64,000 nt of DNA, taken from positions 372,001 through 436,000 of the forward strand of contig JAYJMM010000022.1 of the NCBI GenBank assembly GCA_037349105.1, in the 5' to 3' direction. The translations under genes and the position numbers were made by a program. The DNA is from Limnomonas spitsbergensis (lineage: Eukaryota > Chlorophyta > Chlorophyceae > Chlamydomonadales). The notes under the pieces are model-generated. The model saw only the letters and a program-made list of their open reading frames with translations. It was not told where the DNA came from and did no database searches. This document shows, piece after piece, positions 31,301 to 42,774 of this stretch; position 1 is the stretch's first letter; every line of letters begins with the position of its first letter.

Positions 31301-34093
31301 TTATGTTTCCTACGAGACCTCCCACTTGGCCTTGGACTTCCCTTCGATGATGAACCCGCGGCAGCGTTCTTAGCACCAATGACATTTACCATGCACCCAG
31401 CCACCTGTGGGAGACAGCTATGCTGGCTGCACCAGGGGCCCCAACACCTCAGACAGTCACAACACTGAATTGTAGCTGCTGCACCCTGAAATAAAAGCTT
31501 CAAACCGCTCCATCAAGCGCTACCGAACCCTGCCGGCTGTCCTCAGGCTGTCCTGTAACCCGGCGGTCCCTGGCGCAAGATGGCGGCTGCGAGGCCACTG
31601 AAATATACTGCTGGATGCAGTGCATGTCGGTGGCTGAGCTGCCTTGCTCAGGGAGCAACGTGGTGAGTGTGTTTGTTGGGGGGGAGGGGATGGGTCAATG
31701 CAAGATTGTGTGTAGCATTCAGCATTCACGGGGGCATGTACGACTGAAGTAGTGTTGGTTATACATCGATAATTTGCATCCTTGCTTAATCACGATCCCT
31801 GCCATCTAACAGTAGGCATGTCGTCGCCTAGGCGCCAGCTATGTGGTCTCCGATGTGCTCCTGCAGCTGGGTATGAACACAGGAAGGCAGGCTGGTATGA
31901 ACACGGGGGGGCATAGGGTGGGCAGATACTGCTTTGGCAGCCCAAAGCATGACCTGACCTGCCTTCCCGCTGCACCCTACCCTCAGGTGTGCGCCAACCC
32001 GGCTGGAGAGCTCTGGCCCAAGGACCCAAACAACGTGACACACTGCTTTGACTGCAAGCCTGAGTGCACGGTCGCCTCGCCCCCGCCCTCGCCCCCGCCC
32101 TTCCCCCCTCCCCTGCCCCCGCCCACTCCACCTACTGCTCCGTTACGTCCACCTCAAACACCCGGCACCATCTCCTCGCCCCCGTCCCCTTCCATCTCCT
32201 CGCTCCCGTTCCCTTCCGTCTCCCTGCCCCCGTCCCCTTCCACCATAACCCCTAGCTCGGCCAACGCTAGCTCTGTGTTCCTCTCTCCCCCTCGCCTGGG
32301 TTCCTCTCCACAAGCTCCTTCCCCGCCGGCAACAGCTGGCTCTTCCTCCTCTGACTTCTGCAACACCTACCAGACCCCGACCACCATGTGGATGACCGGC
32401 TTCCAGGTGGGGCGTTGGTCACACTAAAGCTGGTGGGGTGCTGGTACACGGACCAGGTGGGGCGTTGGTCACACTAAAGCTGGTGGGGTGCTGGTACACG
32501 AAACCAGGTGGGGCGTTGGTCACACTAAATCTGGTGGGGTGCTGGTACCCGAACCAGGTGGGGTGTTGGTCACAATAAAGCTGGTGGGGTGCTGGTACAC
32601 GAAACCAGGTGGGGCATTGGTCACACTAGACCAGGGGGGGTGCTGGTCACACGAAACCAGGCGGGGCGTTGGTCACACTAAAGCTGGTGGGGTGCTGGTA
32701 CACTAAACCAGGTGGGGTGCTGGTCACACTAAACCAGGGGGGGCGCTGGTCACACTGAATCAGGTGGGGCCCTGGTCACAGAACGTCAGACGAGGCGCTG
32801 GTCACACTAGACCAGGTGGGGCCCTGGTCACACTGAACCAGGTGAGACCTGGACCAGGTGAGACATTGAATGAGCCCACGTGATTGAAGGTCCGCCTCGA
32901 GAAGCCACGGCTCAATTCCAATTCAGCACGAGAAACCTCAAAAGACCCTTTGGGTCCCGACTTTCTTGAGACCAGAGCGGCACACTCCTTATTTATGTCA
33001 CACCTCCCCTCTGCAGGCTGTCCTCTGCCACCTCCCACCCCTCCCATTTACAGTTGTCTGTTTCCTCCAGAGCTTGACCCTCCCCCGCGTACTATCACTC
33101 AATTTTTACCTGGTACTTACAGCCTGGCCTACATTCAGCGCACAGGCAGTCTTTGACCCCCCTCCCCCTCGCGCCCGTTTTGCAGTTTTCCGGTTCATCT
33201 AGCCTGGCATGCATCGTCTACCTGTTCAGCGAGTGGCCGCTGGACAACCGGATAAAGTTTGGCTTTGCGTGCGCTGGCACCTTCTTGATGGGGGTCGTCG
33301 TGTCCTCGCTGGGTGCGGCACGCCAGCTGGTCTGGAAGCTCCACGAGGCGCGGCCTGATGCGACAGCGCTGGTCGACGCGGGCATGATGGGCTCACTGGT
33401 GGTGTTCTACGCGGTGCAGCTGACGCTGTCGTACTTCATCATGCTGTTTGTCATGACGTATCAGGTGGGGAGCGGGAGGGGAGCGGGGAGGGGAGCAGGA
33501 GATCCTGCAATCTGCTTGTTGCGCATGCCCATTGCCTTGGCCCGTGTTTGATAGCGACGGAATGCCATGTGCATAAACCGTGTCTGCAGTGATGTCGCCA
33601 TGCTTTATGGGGCGCGCATAAGATGATGCAGTGAAGGTGCCCCAGTGCTGATCCTGCTTCGCAGCTAAATTTGGGTCCCAACTGGTAAGGGACCCCCCCT
33701 GCCACCCCCTGAATGTGCAGCTGTTTTTTGCCAAGTTACCTTTTACGTGCATGATCACTTCCTTGACATGTTGCTATGTTTCACATGCCTGACTTATTCT
33801 CGTGCTTTATTCGGCTGAGAGAATCGGCTATTCTGCATGTGCTGGCTGAGATCTTCATCATGTCGGTGCTGGGCCTGCCGAAGTCGGTAAAAGTACAAAT
33901 AAACAAGCGTCCTGACTCTTCCCTCCTGCCCTCCCTGGCTTCATTGCAGGCTGAGCTCTTCATCATGTCCGTCCTGGGTCTATCCATGGGGCACTTCATC
34001 TTTGATGTGTACAGCCGGTGGGGAAGAGGCCCGCAGAGTGGAGCCAAGGGTGCAGACGGACACACGAATGTCGACCCATGCTGTGTCGACTGA
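28310..34093 (+). CDS. CTR-family copper transporter with oxygenase-like ectodomain, downstream copy, 673 aa
   Basis: Nine exons in the same phases as the upstream paralogue: 28310-28441, 28603-28628 (26-nt microexon), 29030-29356, 29803-29877, 30506-31008, 31547-31662, 31987-32406, 33186-33464 and 33950-34093 (2022 nt, TGA). Signal peptide MMKLDVFFILTCLVCGAFL. The ectodomain is nearly identical to the paralogue in exons 3 and 5 (metal-type residues His212, Asp214, His295, Arg307) but differs elsewhere. The Cys/Met segment reads YCWMQCM, with further Cys. Exon 7 (residues 394-533) carries a long Pro/Ser-rich stretch, absent from the other copy, between the Cys pairs and MWMTGFQF. The CTR helices keep Met619-x3-Met623 and GLSMG in helix three. 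The C-terminus ends CCVD, a Cys pair often seen in CTR tails. Likely plasma-membrane copper(I) uptake, from family knowledge. The downstream exon was preferred over a near copy at 33845 because only it gives an open frame through helix three. Confidence 0.9.
31009..31145 (+). repeat. Donor-proximal tandem repeat after transporter exon 5
   Basis: Starting at the exon 5 donor, about three copies of a 40-55 base unit with GGGGGCTGATTGGAACA and GCTCGGGACCGAAA. The upstream paralogue has the beginning of the same array at 21585-21660, with fewer copies. Confidence 0.7.
32407..32860 (+). repeat. ~50-bp array starting exactly at the exon 7 donor
   Basis: The unit CCAGGTGGGGCGTTGGTCAC with ACTAAAGCTGGTGGGGTGCT and GGTACACGAAA repeats about eight or nine times. 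The first unit begins at the real exon end (TTCCAG/GTGGGG at 32406/32407), and most later units repeat that same CCAG/GTGGGG donor context. Confidence 0.9.
33843..33890 (+). repeat. Near copy of the 5' edge of transporter exon 9
   Basis: GGCTGAGATCTTCATCATGT and CGGTGCTGGGCCTG repeat the start of exon 9 (33950) with few changes, about 107 bases upstream of it. The copy is followed by GTAAAAG, so it has both a weak donor and a weakened acceptor (CTGG in place of CAGG). Confidence 0.8.
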
Positions 34094-36043
34094 AGCATTT
34101 CCTTTTTTTACATTGCTTGATCACAATTGCCATCATCTAATCTGGACCACTACCCAGTAAAAGTGTTGGACTGTTGGTTGTGATGGTCCGGATGACTGGT
34201 CACACGCACAACTTGCCGCCCAGGTTCTGCATCTGCTACGTCTTTTTCTGGTCCACCTTGAATTTTGCATGAGTGGTTAAGATTCGGAATTGGATTATAT
34301 TTTTTATATCTGCAACAATGGTAGCATTGAATACCTACCTAAAGGCACGGTGCATTTTTGTTTGTTGAAATCTTGGTTGTATGGACTGAGGGTGACAAAA
34401 GAAGTGAAGTGAATGTCTACCCAGATGATTTTGTGTTGGTTGTACGGATTGAGGGTGTTCGGTACAGTTTCCATCTTGGCATCGATTAGCACGAAACAAT
34501 GTGGGGCTTGTGTTCCATCAACATTTTTAGATGCCCGGAGGACTGTAACAAGCAGTGGAATTTGCACATGAAGAAAAAGACACCCTAGACTTGATAGAGG
34601 GCTAGACTTGTCTAGGATTTCCTTTCCTCTTTGGTCCCAGGCTGCACATGGTAGGCCAAAGTGGCGATATTCCTTGCAATAGTCTGTTGCCATGCATTCC
34701 TTGGGCTGCACGCTTGCACTTAAGTCCTGTGTTATGGATTACCCTACCTTGTAATCCTCCCAACCTCTGCCATTTCCCCTGCGATGTTTAAAATGACTGA
34801 AAGCACCATCCTCCAACTACGGTAGTAGAGCTTGATTAGAGCTTTCCAAAACTGGTGTCGAAATTCGTTTTGGCCCCGAGGGAGTGATCGAAGGGAGGGG
34901 AAAGCTGGAAGGGGGAAGGAGGGGTCTCTGACGAAATAAAATGTTATCGAAAAATCGTTATATGCCCTAGGCGTCGGTTGACGATCTGCGACATTCTCTT
35001 TCCTGTTTATAAGTTAGTGCCCATTCTCTTACTTGTGTCCACTGCAGTTGATTGGCATCATGAAATGAGGCATAAATTGGCTCTGGCAATCTGGCATGCA
35101 AAGCGGTATGGGGGGTGGGATGCTGGCTTTGCAAACACCAGTGCGGCTGTTGTTTAAATCACTGCTGCACGCAGTTGCTATTTAGTATGCCATGAATGAA
35201 AATACTAAATGCGAACTTCATGGGAAAGTCTTAAACTTCAATTGAACATCATGAACAATTCGGTAAGCCTTGCGAACCACTAAACAGGAAAGTAGTGCAC
35301 ACATCAAATGTGGCTAAGAAACTGTTGGCTAAGGTACACGCCTCAAAACGACAGAGAAATATCACATCTTGATGTCCCTCTATGCCTCTTGCTTCTCCTT
35401 TTGTCGCTGCTCTACCTATTGAGGCGGCGGCCAAGGCTTCTGAGGCGACGCTTGTCTCACGTGCTGTTGCTGAGGCGGCAGTTGTGTCCTGAGTACCGGT
35501 GTCCTGAGTAACCTGAGTACCGGTTATATGAATACCGGTATCCCAACTTTCATAAGTTCCTGAAGATTGATATCGACTAGTATCATAAGTATTTCCAGGG
35601 GGTATTTTGAGTATATTCAATGGACCTGTTTCAGTTTTCTTGAATTCACCATTTCATATAATGATTAACTTGCCTCGATATACTCAGAGAAGTGCACTGC
35701 CGAGCTGATTGGAACTGACCCCTGACCCCCTCATACAGTCATAATACAGATGTTTGAGCGACAAATTTCACAAATCAATGTTGACAGGGTCTCGCCAGGG
35801 GTCTTGGAGGCGTGTGTGTGTGAGGGGTCAGCCACATTGTGGAATTTTACGTATAGTAAATGGGGTTTCAGCATTTATCTGAGCCCCCTTGATTTTATAT
35901 CGCTAAAAGTTCGAAATTACGGATCTGATGCGGTACCCGCCACACAGTATGAACATCGTTATTTAGTAACGGGACAGACTATCATACGATCAGGCTACCA
36001 CATCCTAAATTATATCCTGCTGACCCATTAAATCCTTTATACA
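34094..36043. other. Intergenic region without a recognised gene
   Basis: About 1.9 kb. A TGTAA at about 34751 could serve the upstream gene. There is a two-copy tandem near 34370-34460 (GTTGGTTGTA, GGATTGAGGGTG) and a run of GAGTACCGGT words near 35490-35540. The moderate open frames here show no family motif. Confidence 0.5.
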
Positions 36044-39000
36044 ATGTCTACCAGCATGACTGCCATGGGTGCGAGGCTCGGATCTCGTTGCTGGAATTAC
36101 AGCTCCATCGCCAGACATACCCCAAGGAGCGCTGTCCAAAACATCTTCCTGCCCTCCGCACAAGCCGGTTCAAGAAGCTACGCTTCCGATGCGGACAAAA
36201 GCTCGCCAGGTAGCTGCTGCCATCGAAACATCGTCGACTACATCTCACCTGAGCCACATGTTCGTACAGACGTGGATTCCACCACAGGAAAAACTGGTTC
36301 GACGTCACATTCTTCATCTGCTTTATCCTGCACTCGCAGTGTACGTTGTGTTTGGTGCCACTGGCGGGATCGGCTCATCCCTTTGTCGAAGACTGGCTAA
36401 GCATGACGGGGCATCGTTGGTGATGATAGGCAGAGACCAGGCGAAGCTGGATGGGTTAATGTCTGAACTGGGGTTCGCTGCAGATGCTGCCACAACCCTC
36501 ATCGCGGATGTGACTGACTCAAAGCAGGTACATTTGGTTTCTCTACTCTTTGTCCAGGCATCACAGGGACAGCAATCAAACCTGGCTGATAGGGCATGCA
36601 TGGGAGTGGTGGGACACATTTGCAGCATGCTGACTACAAATGCTGTGTTTCCCTAAATAATAGTGAGTCTAACTGCACAGGGCAAGGCAATGGCAAGGCC
36701 TCTGTTGACTGAATCTATGATAAATAAACGAATACAGTCTGCGAAGAGTCAGATTTTGCACATGTCTGCTACAAGTACACATTAACTAGACCCCTCCAAT
36801 GGCTGGAGAATGATGTTGTGGTGCATCAGCAATGTGTTGGCATCCCTGAAGCCCCTTTCAATACGTATGGTACCTGCAGCACAGAATACCGGCACTGTGG
36901 GCGGCCATGCCTTGAAGGCGGACGTTGCCATCACCCAAGCAGTAGAGAAGCACAGACGCAACCCAAGATGGTGTGTTCCTTGACCTAGCAAACAACACTG
37001 TATCTGCCTGTGCCATTGCCTTCCAGGTGGAAGTGGCCATCGGCCAGGCCGTAGAGAAGCACGGTCGCATCGACGCTGTGGCCAACTGCATTGGCAGCAT
37101 TGTCTTAAAAGCGGCGCACCAGACCAGCGATGCAGAGTTCGACAATGTGCGTTGTGCCCCTAGTTAGGAACGTGAGCTGTGCTGTTAAGTTGGAATATGA
37201 TGAACTGGCAGGAGGCCCACAGACAGGTCAGAATATGTTGACCTGGCAGCAGGCCATAAACTGGTCAGAATATGATGACCTGAGAACAGGCCCACATGCA
37301 GACGGGAATGTGATGACCAGGCTACAGGCTCTCAGACAGGTAAGAATATGATGACCTGCAGGCAGGCCTACACATCCCTGTGCTGATAGGTGGGAATATG
37401 AAGACCTGGCTTCAGGCTTACACAGATTGGAATATTCTGAACTTGCAGTAGGCCATACAGATAGGTACATGCTGACCTGGCTTAGATACCCCTAGTGCCA
37501 AAGGCCGAAGACCCTAACCCTAAGACCTACGCTTCTGCCCGTTTCTGCCCCTGCCTGGTCCCTGGGTCCCTTGAAACGTCCTACTCTGATCCCTCCCTTC
37601 CCCTCCCCTGTCTGACAGGTTATCAAGCTCAACCTGACCTCATGCTTCAACATCCTCCGCTCGTCAGTGAAACGCATGATGACAACAGGAGGGGGGTCAG
37701 TGGTATTCTGCTCATCGGCTGTTGCGCGACATGGCATCCCCAACCACGAGGCCATTGCCGCAGCGAAAGCAGGAGTGCAAGGTGGGATGAGATTGCTGAG
37801 GGAGATAATGGAACGAGTGTGTGGGGAAATCACCAAATAGAGCATTTCCCCATCTTCAAGTACTGTTTGTAACTAGTTTAACACTCAATTGTCATACCAA
37901 TCATAAGGCAAATGCTGCAGCAAAAGCTGGATTTAAACGTGGGTTGAGATTTTGTATCAGGTGCGTCGAGAAGATGATCGTGGGATTGATACACTGAAAA
38001 AATATTGTACAACTTCCACTCATTTGACGCCTATGCATGGTATGAGAGAAGGGCGCAGTAATATTTTGTCGAGCGAAGCAGGTGATGCATCTTTTTGAAA
38101 AACAGTCGGTGCATGCTCAGTGCTTATCAGGCAGGTAGTCTGACTCTGACAAGCCTAGGTCAATTAGTAGGATACCTTTCGACCTGGAACGAAGCTGGTG
38201 TCCGGGAGATCCTTGCAGGGAATTGCTGCATTCAGGCAGCCTGTGTAGATTTTCCCCTTGGTTCCCCATGTGTCTCATCTCATCAAATGCAAACATTGAT
38301 TGTGAACTTTTGCCTTACCTGGTTACCTGATGGTCATGTACTGCTGACAAATGTTGCCCTGATTGCACTGTATTGCATGTTCGTGTTGACTTGATGGTAC
38401 TGCACTGCAGGTAAGGGGTGGACTGATGGTACTGTACTGGTTGCAAGTATTGGCCTGATGCTACTGTACTGCGTGTAAGTTGTGGTCTGATGCTGCTGCA
38501 CTGCTGGCAAGTGGCGGACAGATCGTACTGTGCTGCTTGCAAGTGTTAGCCGGATCGCGCTGTACTTCTTGTACGTTTTGGCCTGATTGTACGGTACTGC
38601 TGGCAAGGGGCGGGCTGATGTTACTGTACTGCTTGCAAGTGTTAGCGGGATGGTACTGCTGGCAAGGGGCGGGCTGATGTTACTGTACTGCTTGCAAGTG
38701 TTCGGGGGATGGTACTGCTGGCAAGGGGCGGGCTGATGTTACTGTACTGCTTGCAAGTGTTCGGGGGATGGTACTGTCAGCAATCGTCTGACGAGATTTG
38801 ATGATCCAACCCTGCAGGTTTGGCCCTCAGTGCTGCAGCCACGTATGCACCCAAGAACATCCGTGTGAACTGTGTAGCTCCTGGGTTGACCAAGGTTGGT
38901 AAGGGGTGATATGTGTGGCCCCTGGATTGTCCAAGGGGTATTAGCAAGGTCATGGGATCTGAAGACAGCCTTACAACATGCCATTTCTTGCGGTGCCTCC

Positions 39001-39893
39001 ACAATTCCACGTACCCGTTTGATCGCAAGCAATTGATAGCAGGCATGGTTTCAGATCTGACCAGCTGTGATGTCTGAGGTCCTACCGAATCTAGCACATC
39101 TAAGAGCAAGTATATTTTAATGGTTTCAGAGCCGTCCACCTGTGTTGTCTCACTGCCGATGATGGCCTCCTTCTTATAGATACCGCTGCTAGCTTGCATT
39201 CTGGGTAGCCTGGCATTTGGTTCAGGGTTGCGGGTTTTAATCCTACATCTTTAAGACTTAACACCCCACCTTGTTCCTCCCTCTGTCAGACGCCGTTGGC
39301 AGCTCGCATCCTGGGCAGCCCGGCATCGCTGAAGGCGTCAGAGGGGATGCACGCTCTCAAGAGAGTGGGCGAGGCAGATGAGGTGGGAGGATGCACGACT
39401 GTCCGAATCATTGTTGATTGCACTTTGGGCACAATTTAACTAACCTCCCAGCCTGCGGCGGAAGAGTGTTGGTGCAGGACACCATGCAGAGAATGGGAGA
39501 TGCATGAGGATGCACATTTTGCATGTTTGAGGGAAATATACGTTGGTGTCACAGAATGAAAACAATTCAGCTCTGTTTGGCAGAGTGGTCCTGTTGCAGC
39601 ATATAGTGCTTGGACCCCTGGCTGAATGCTACACATGCTATGGTTCCAAGTGGCCTTACAGGTCGCCTGGCCGCCCTCAAAACTGGTGGCCTGGTGGGCA
39701 CTTTATGCATCATGGCTGCACGCTGGGTAACAATGAAGGAAGAGATTATTTATAAGCACAAACGTCGCATCCTGTGCTTTCAACCTTACAGGTGGCGGCA
39801 GCCTTGGAGTTCATGATGACGCCCAGCAACTCGTTTGTGACGGGGCAGGTCCTGGGCGTAGACGGCGGACTGAGCTCTCTTAAGCCACAATAG
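36044..39893 (+). CDS. Short-chain dehydrogenase/reductase, probably organelle-targeted, 302 aa
   Basis: Seven exons in phase: 36044-36209, 36340-36527, 37027-37146, 37619-37781, 38818-38894, 39290-39382 and 39792-39893 (909 nt, TAG). Residues 1-50 are rich in Ser, Arg and Ala with [12 protein letters not shown], typical of a mitochondrial or plastid transit peptide. The Rossmann cofactor site is [15 protein letters not shown] (about 56-70), with Asp of ADVTD, then [10 protein letters not shown] (NAG-type site), [12 protein letters not shown] with the structural Asn163, and [12 protein letters not shown] with catalytic-type Ser. [17 protein letters not shown] is the nicotinamide-side motif, and [13 protein letters not shown] is the usual SDR C-terminus. 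The catalytic YxxxK is altered: Lys208 is present but the Tyr position is Ile204 (HEAIAAAK). It may be an SDR branch using another residue, or catalytically weak. Substrate unknown. Confidence 0.9.
36912..36970 (+). pseudogene. Decayed copy of SDR exon 3
   Basis: GCGGACGTTGCCATCACCCA and AGCAGTAGAGAAGCACAGAC resemble real exon 3 at 37027 (GGAAGTGGCCATCGGCCAGG, CCGTAGAGAAGCACGGTC). The frame is lost soon after. It lies about 100 bases upstream of the working exon. Confidence 0.75.
37160..37490. repeat. ~40-bp minisatellite in SDR intron 3
   Basis: About seven imperfect copies of GAATATGATGACCTGGCAG with GAGGCCCACAGACAGGTCA. It begins just after the exon 3 donor. Confidence 0.8.
37910..37960 (+). 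repeat. Decayed copy of the 3' edge of SDR exon 4
   Basis: GCTGCAGCAAAAGCTGGATT, then GGGTTGAGATTTTG, parallels the exon 4 end and intron start at 37759-37800 (GCCGCAGCGAAAGCAGGAGT, GGTGGGATGAGATTGCTG). Confidence 0.65.
38330..38790. repeat. ~60-bp minisatellite in SDR intron 4
   Basis: Tandem units of GGTACTGCTGGCAAGGGGCG plus GGCTGATGTTACTGTACTGC and TTGCAAGTGTT; the last three copies are almost identical, while those before about 38580 are diverged. It ends some 30 bases before the exon 5 acceptor. Confidence 0.9.
38905..38940 (+). repeat. Decayed copy of the 3' edge of SDR exon 5
   Basis: GTGTGGCCCCTGGATTGTCC with AAGGGGTA copies the exon 5 end and donor at about 38873-38905 (GTGTAGCTCCTGGGTTGACC, AAGGTTGGTAAGG). 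Confidence 0.65.
39178..39225 (+). repeat. Decayed copy of the 5' edge of SDR exon 6
   Basis: ATACCGCTGCTAGCTTGCAT with TCTGGGTAGCCTGGCAT repeats the exon 6 start at 39289 (ACGCCGTTGGCAGCTCGCAT, CCTGGGCAGCCCGGCAT). The acceptor AG before it has changed. Confidence 0.75.
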
Positions 39894-42774
39894 AGAGAGA
39901 GATGTAGAAAGAGGAGGCATGAAATGAGCCCTTGGGCGTCATCGGTGTTGCCCAGTTGTTGTTCGGGTGAATTGGGAAGAGTCACTTGAAACCTCCCAGG
40001 ATCATTATAAGCCGGAAAAGTGATCACGTTACTCAGGATGAGCCTGGACGTATCTGTTTAAGGACTTGCAAACAGTGTTTGCTTCCTTTTCATAATATAC
40101 CGGTACTAGACATAATTTGCAGACATGACTTAATCGAGTAGAACTTAGCCCCCATGGTGATGACCAGGAGCACCCCTTCAGTAGTTTATGAATATCTGTA
40201 CGGTGTTTCTGGCTGGAATCTTGAAGCAGCGCCGTTTGCATCACTGGATATCGTTGGATCAGAAAGCCCAAGGCTGGGTTCAAGTTTTTCATGTTTCATG
40301 CTTGCAATATCCGCTGTATGAAAGACCCGTACCCCTGTCAGTGCCAGGTTTGACCTTGTTTGGTGCATGTCCGCCTGTCCGTCCATTGTAATCAGCTTTA
40401 TTTGTGTCCTTCATTCTCCTGGAGTGGTGTGCAATTGGTCTGCAGGTTAGGGACTTGTTGAACTGTCCATGTGCTGCCCAATATTGAGATCTTCAGATTT
40501 CTGCTGTCCTGTTGCTTTGGACCATGTGGTGAGTCCTATCCTTGATGTCAGAGTCAGCATGCTATTCATAAACACAGGTTCCCTGCCGGTTCCATGCATC
40601 TTCATCAGTGAAAGGAAGACTAACTTAAATCCGCTGGTTTAATACTCCTTAGTTCGGATATGCCCGCCACAAGATATAAGTTGATTTTTGACATGTGTTC
40701 TGTGTGTGGCCAACACTGGCAGCTGCTTATGATTGAAATGCTGTGGGAATTTGGGTTTGCTCTGGAGGTCAGATCACAACTGATATACACAGCATGCAGT
40801 CCGGCATGTCGCTGTGCCTAAGCCAACTGGACATAAGGGCTCCTATACAATGGCCCTGTGCATTGCCCCTGAAGTGTGCCCCTGAATTTGAAAATCAGCT
40901 GCCATAGTACTGCAAGCCTTCAAGGGCTAGGTGCCTAGGTTATCATCTGGGATTATCGATGCTTCCCAGAGGCTCTCTGGTGTCATCCACCATCTGCCAT
41001 TGCCCTCTAAAAATCCGAGAGAATCGAGGCAAGATATTCGGCGAGCAATCCACAGATCCAGTGGTCGCTTTGGGGATCTTAAAATATGCTATGCTAATTT
41101 TCCTTCTTTCGGGCTGAACAACAGACAGGAGCTGCTACACCTTGGCATCCATCCTTCTATAATGCAGGATTATTTTAACGTAATGATCTTGCGCTTTTGC
41201 TCCAAAGCAGATGCGCAAAGGCTCTTGCAATCAGCAGGAGGGAAAGCAGCCGGATTTGCATCCAGCATAGCTGACGCGAAAAGATTCGGAGCATCAGCCG
41301 CAGCTACTTCGCAGGTCAAATCCACAACCCAGCTTATTTCGTGATGCAGATCTGTTGCAACCCTGGTTGCAACAAGCACTGCATCACTTTCGAATTTAAT
41401 TACTTTTTTAATCAGAGGTATGAATGTTGTAATACTGGTTGCTACCTTACCGGTACCCCTGATAGCACCCATTATCACATGCCATCTCTCCTCTCCTGGC
41501 ATCACCCTGCTGCACCTGAACAACGCCCGTCCCAGCCACATTAGGCCCCTTCCTCGTACATTGTTGTCCAAAGCAGCATGCGCATGGCCCAATGTGCACA
41601 TATTAAGCGGGTTTGGCCTCCACTATTGTGTGAGCTCGACCATGTTCAGTACTCACAGAAAAGTAGAAAACATCCACCACTGTGCTAAGAAGTGTTGTTG
41701 TTCCCAACCAACGTTGTGCAGTAGCCGATACGGATACCTCTGTCATGCCAAACTGCTTGAACCAAGTGAAACACAAATCATTTGCCTAATCGGACTGCCA
41801 ACAAAATCCGTTATCCACTATCCACTGCCGACTAGCTTAAGGCAAGGTGGACAGATGGCGCCAGAGATCCAGAATTGTCGGAGGTGAGGAGGTTGAATGT
41901 GGCAGTTCCACCGATCAACCTGGTGGTGATTAGGTTTGAGGGTGCAAGTAGCTGCCCTGCCATGCTGGCTGTGGGAAGGTTTGAGGGCGTAACATAGCAC
42001 CGACTTGTTCCAGGTGAGGAGGGCACAATGGACTGTACCAACTTGTCAGAAGGAGATCTGAGGGGGCTAGACTGTGACAACTTGCTAAGGGCAAAGGGAA
42101 ATGTGGCATGGCGTCCATGATTATTACATTGTCATTCTGGAGCAGAACATGATCAGACCGACGCGGAACATGAGAATTATCCATGCAAATTGGTTGTTAT
42201 GACTACCTGCATGCTTGAAGGGGCCTGCCATTTGAGATACATTACGGTGGATATGTCCCATCATTGTTTGCTTTTCATAAGTTTACAACGGCTGACTGAA
42301 AATAGTGTCAGAAGCTATATTCCAGCTACACTTTTACAGTAGCTATTTCCAGCTATATCAATCAGCAGCCATGTTGCAGCTACAATATTGATAATATAGC
42401 AGCAGTGCCCAAGTAGTGCGACAGAGTGTTGACTTTTGATAGCAAAATTAAGCATTCAAACTATCCTGCATAAAGACATATATTCCAGCAAATATAATGT
42501 AGTTATTCAGAACTGTGGCACCGCATTCTAAATTGAATCCAACAAAATTTACATCATGCAGCAAGCATGGCACAAGTGTTTGATCACTTCATGATGCGAT
42601 ATGTCATATTCCAGACACTTGTAACTGCACATTGCATTGTAGGTTATCAAGAAGACGGCCGATAACAGGTCATAGGGATTTTAACTGGCTACATCTTCTA
42701 AATGACCAAGCTGGATGGAGGAACTTGGTTTAGGACCAATCATAGCTTGAGTTATACCCGATAGAGCCCATAAC
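39894..42774. other. Intergenic region with no clear gene
   Basis: About 2.9 kb. It includes a TGTAA at about 40386, one hypothetical open frame (next entry), and a run of AGCTA-rich words at 42300-42400. No RNA gene was recognised. Confidence 0.5.
40931..41344 (+). CDS. Hypothetical open frame, possible last exon
   Basis: The frame ends with FCSKADAQRLLQSAGG, then SIADAKRFGASAAATSQ, which has the composition of a real protein C-terminus. No family is recognised, the 5' part (RLSGVIHHLPLPSKNP) looks less coding, and no upstream exon was identified. The opposite strand is also open here, so chance cannot be excluded. Confidence 0.2.
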   Translation: MPRLSSGIIDASQRLSGVIHHLPLPSKNPRESRQDIRRAIHRSSGRFGDLKICYANFPSFGLNNRQELLHLGIHPSIMQDYFNVMILRFCSKADAQRLLQSAGGKAAGFASSIADAKRFGASAAATSQVKSTTQLIS

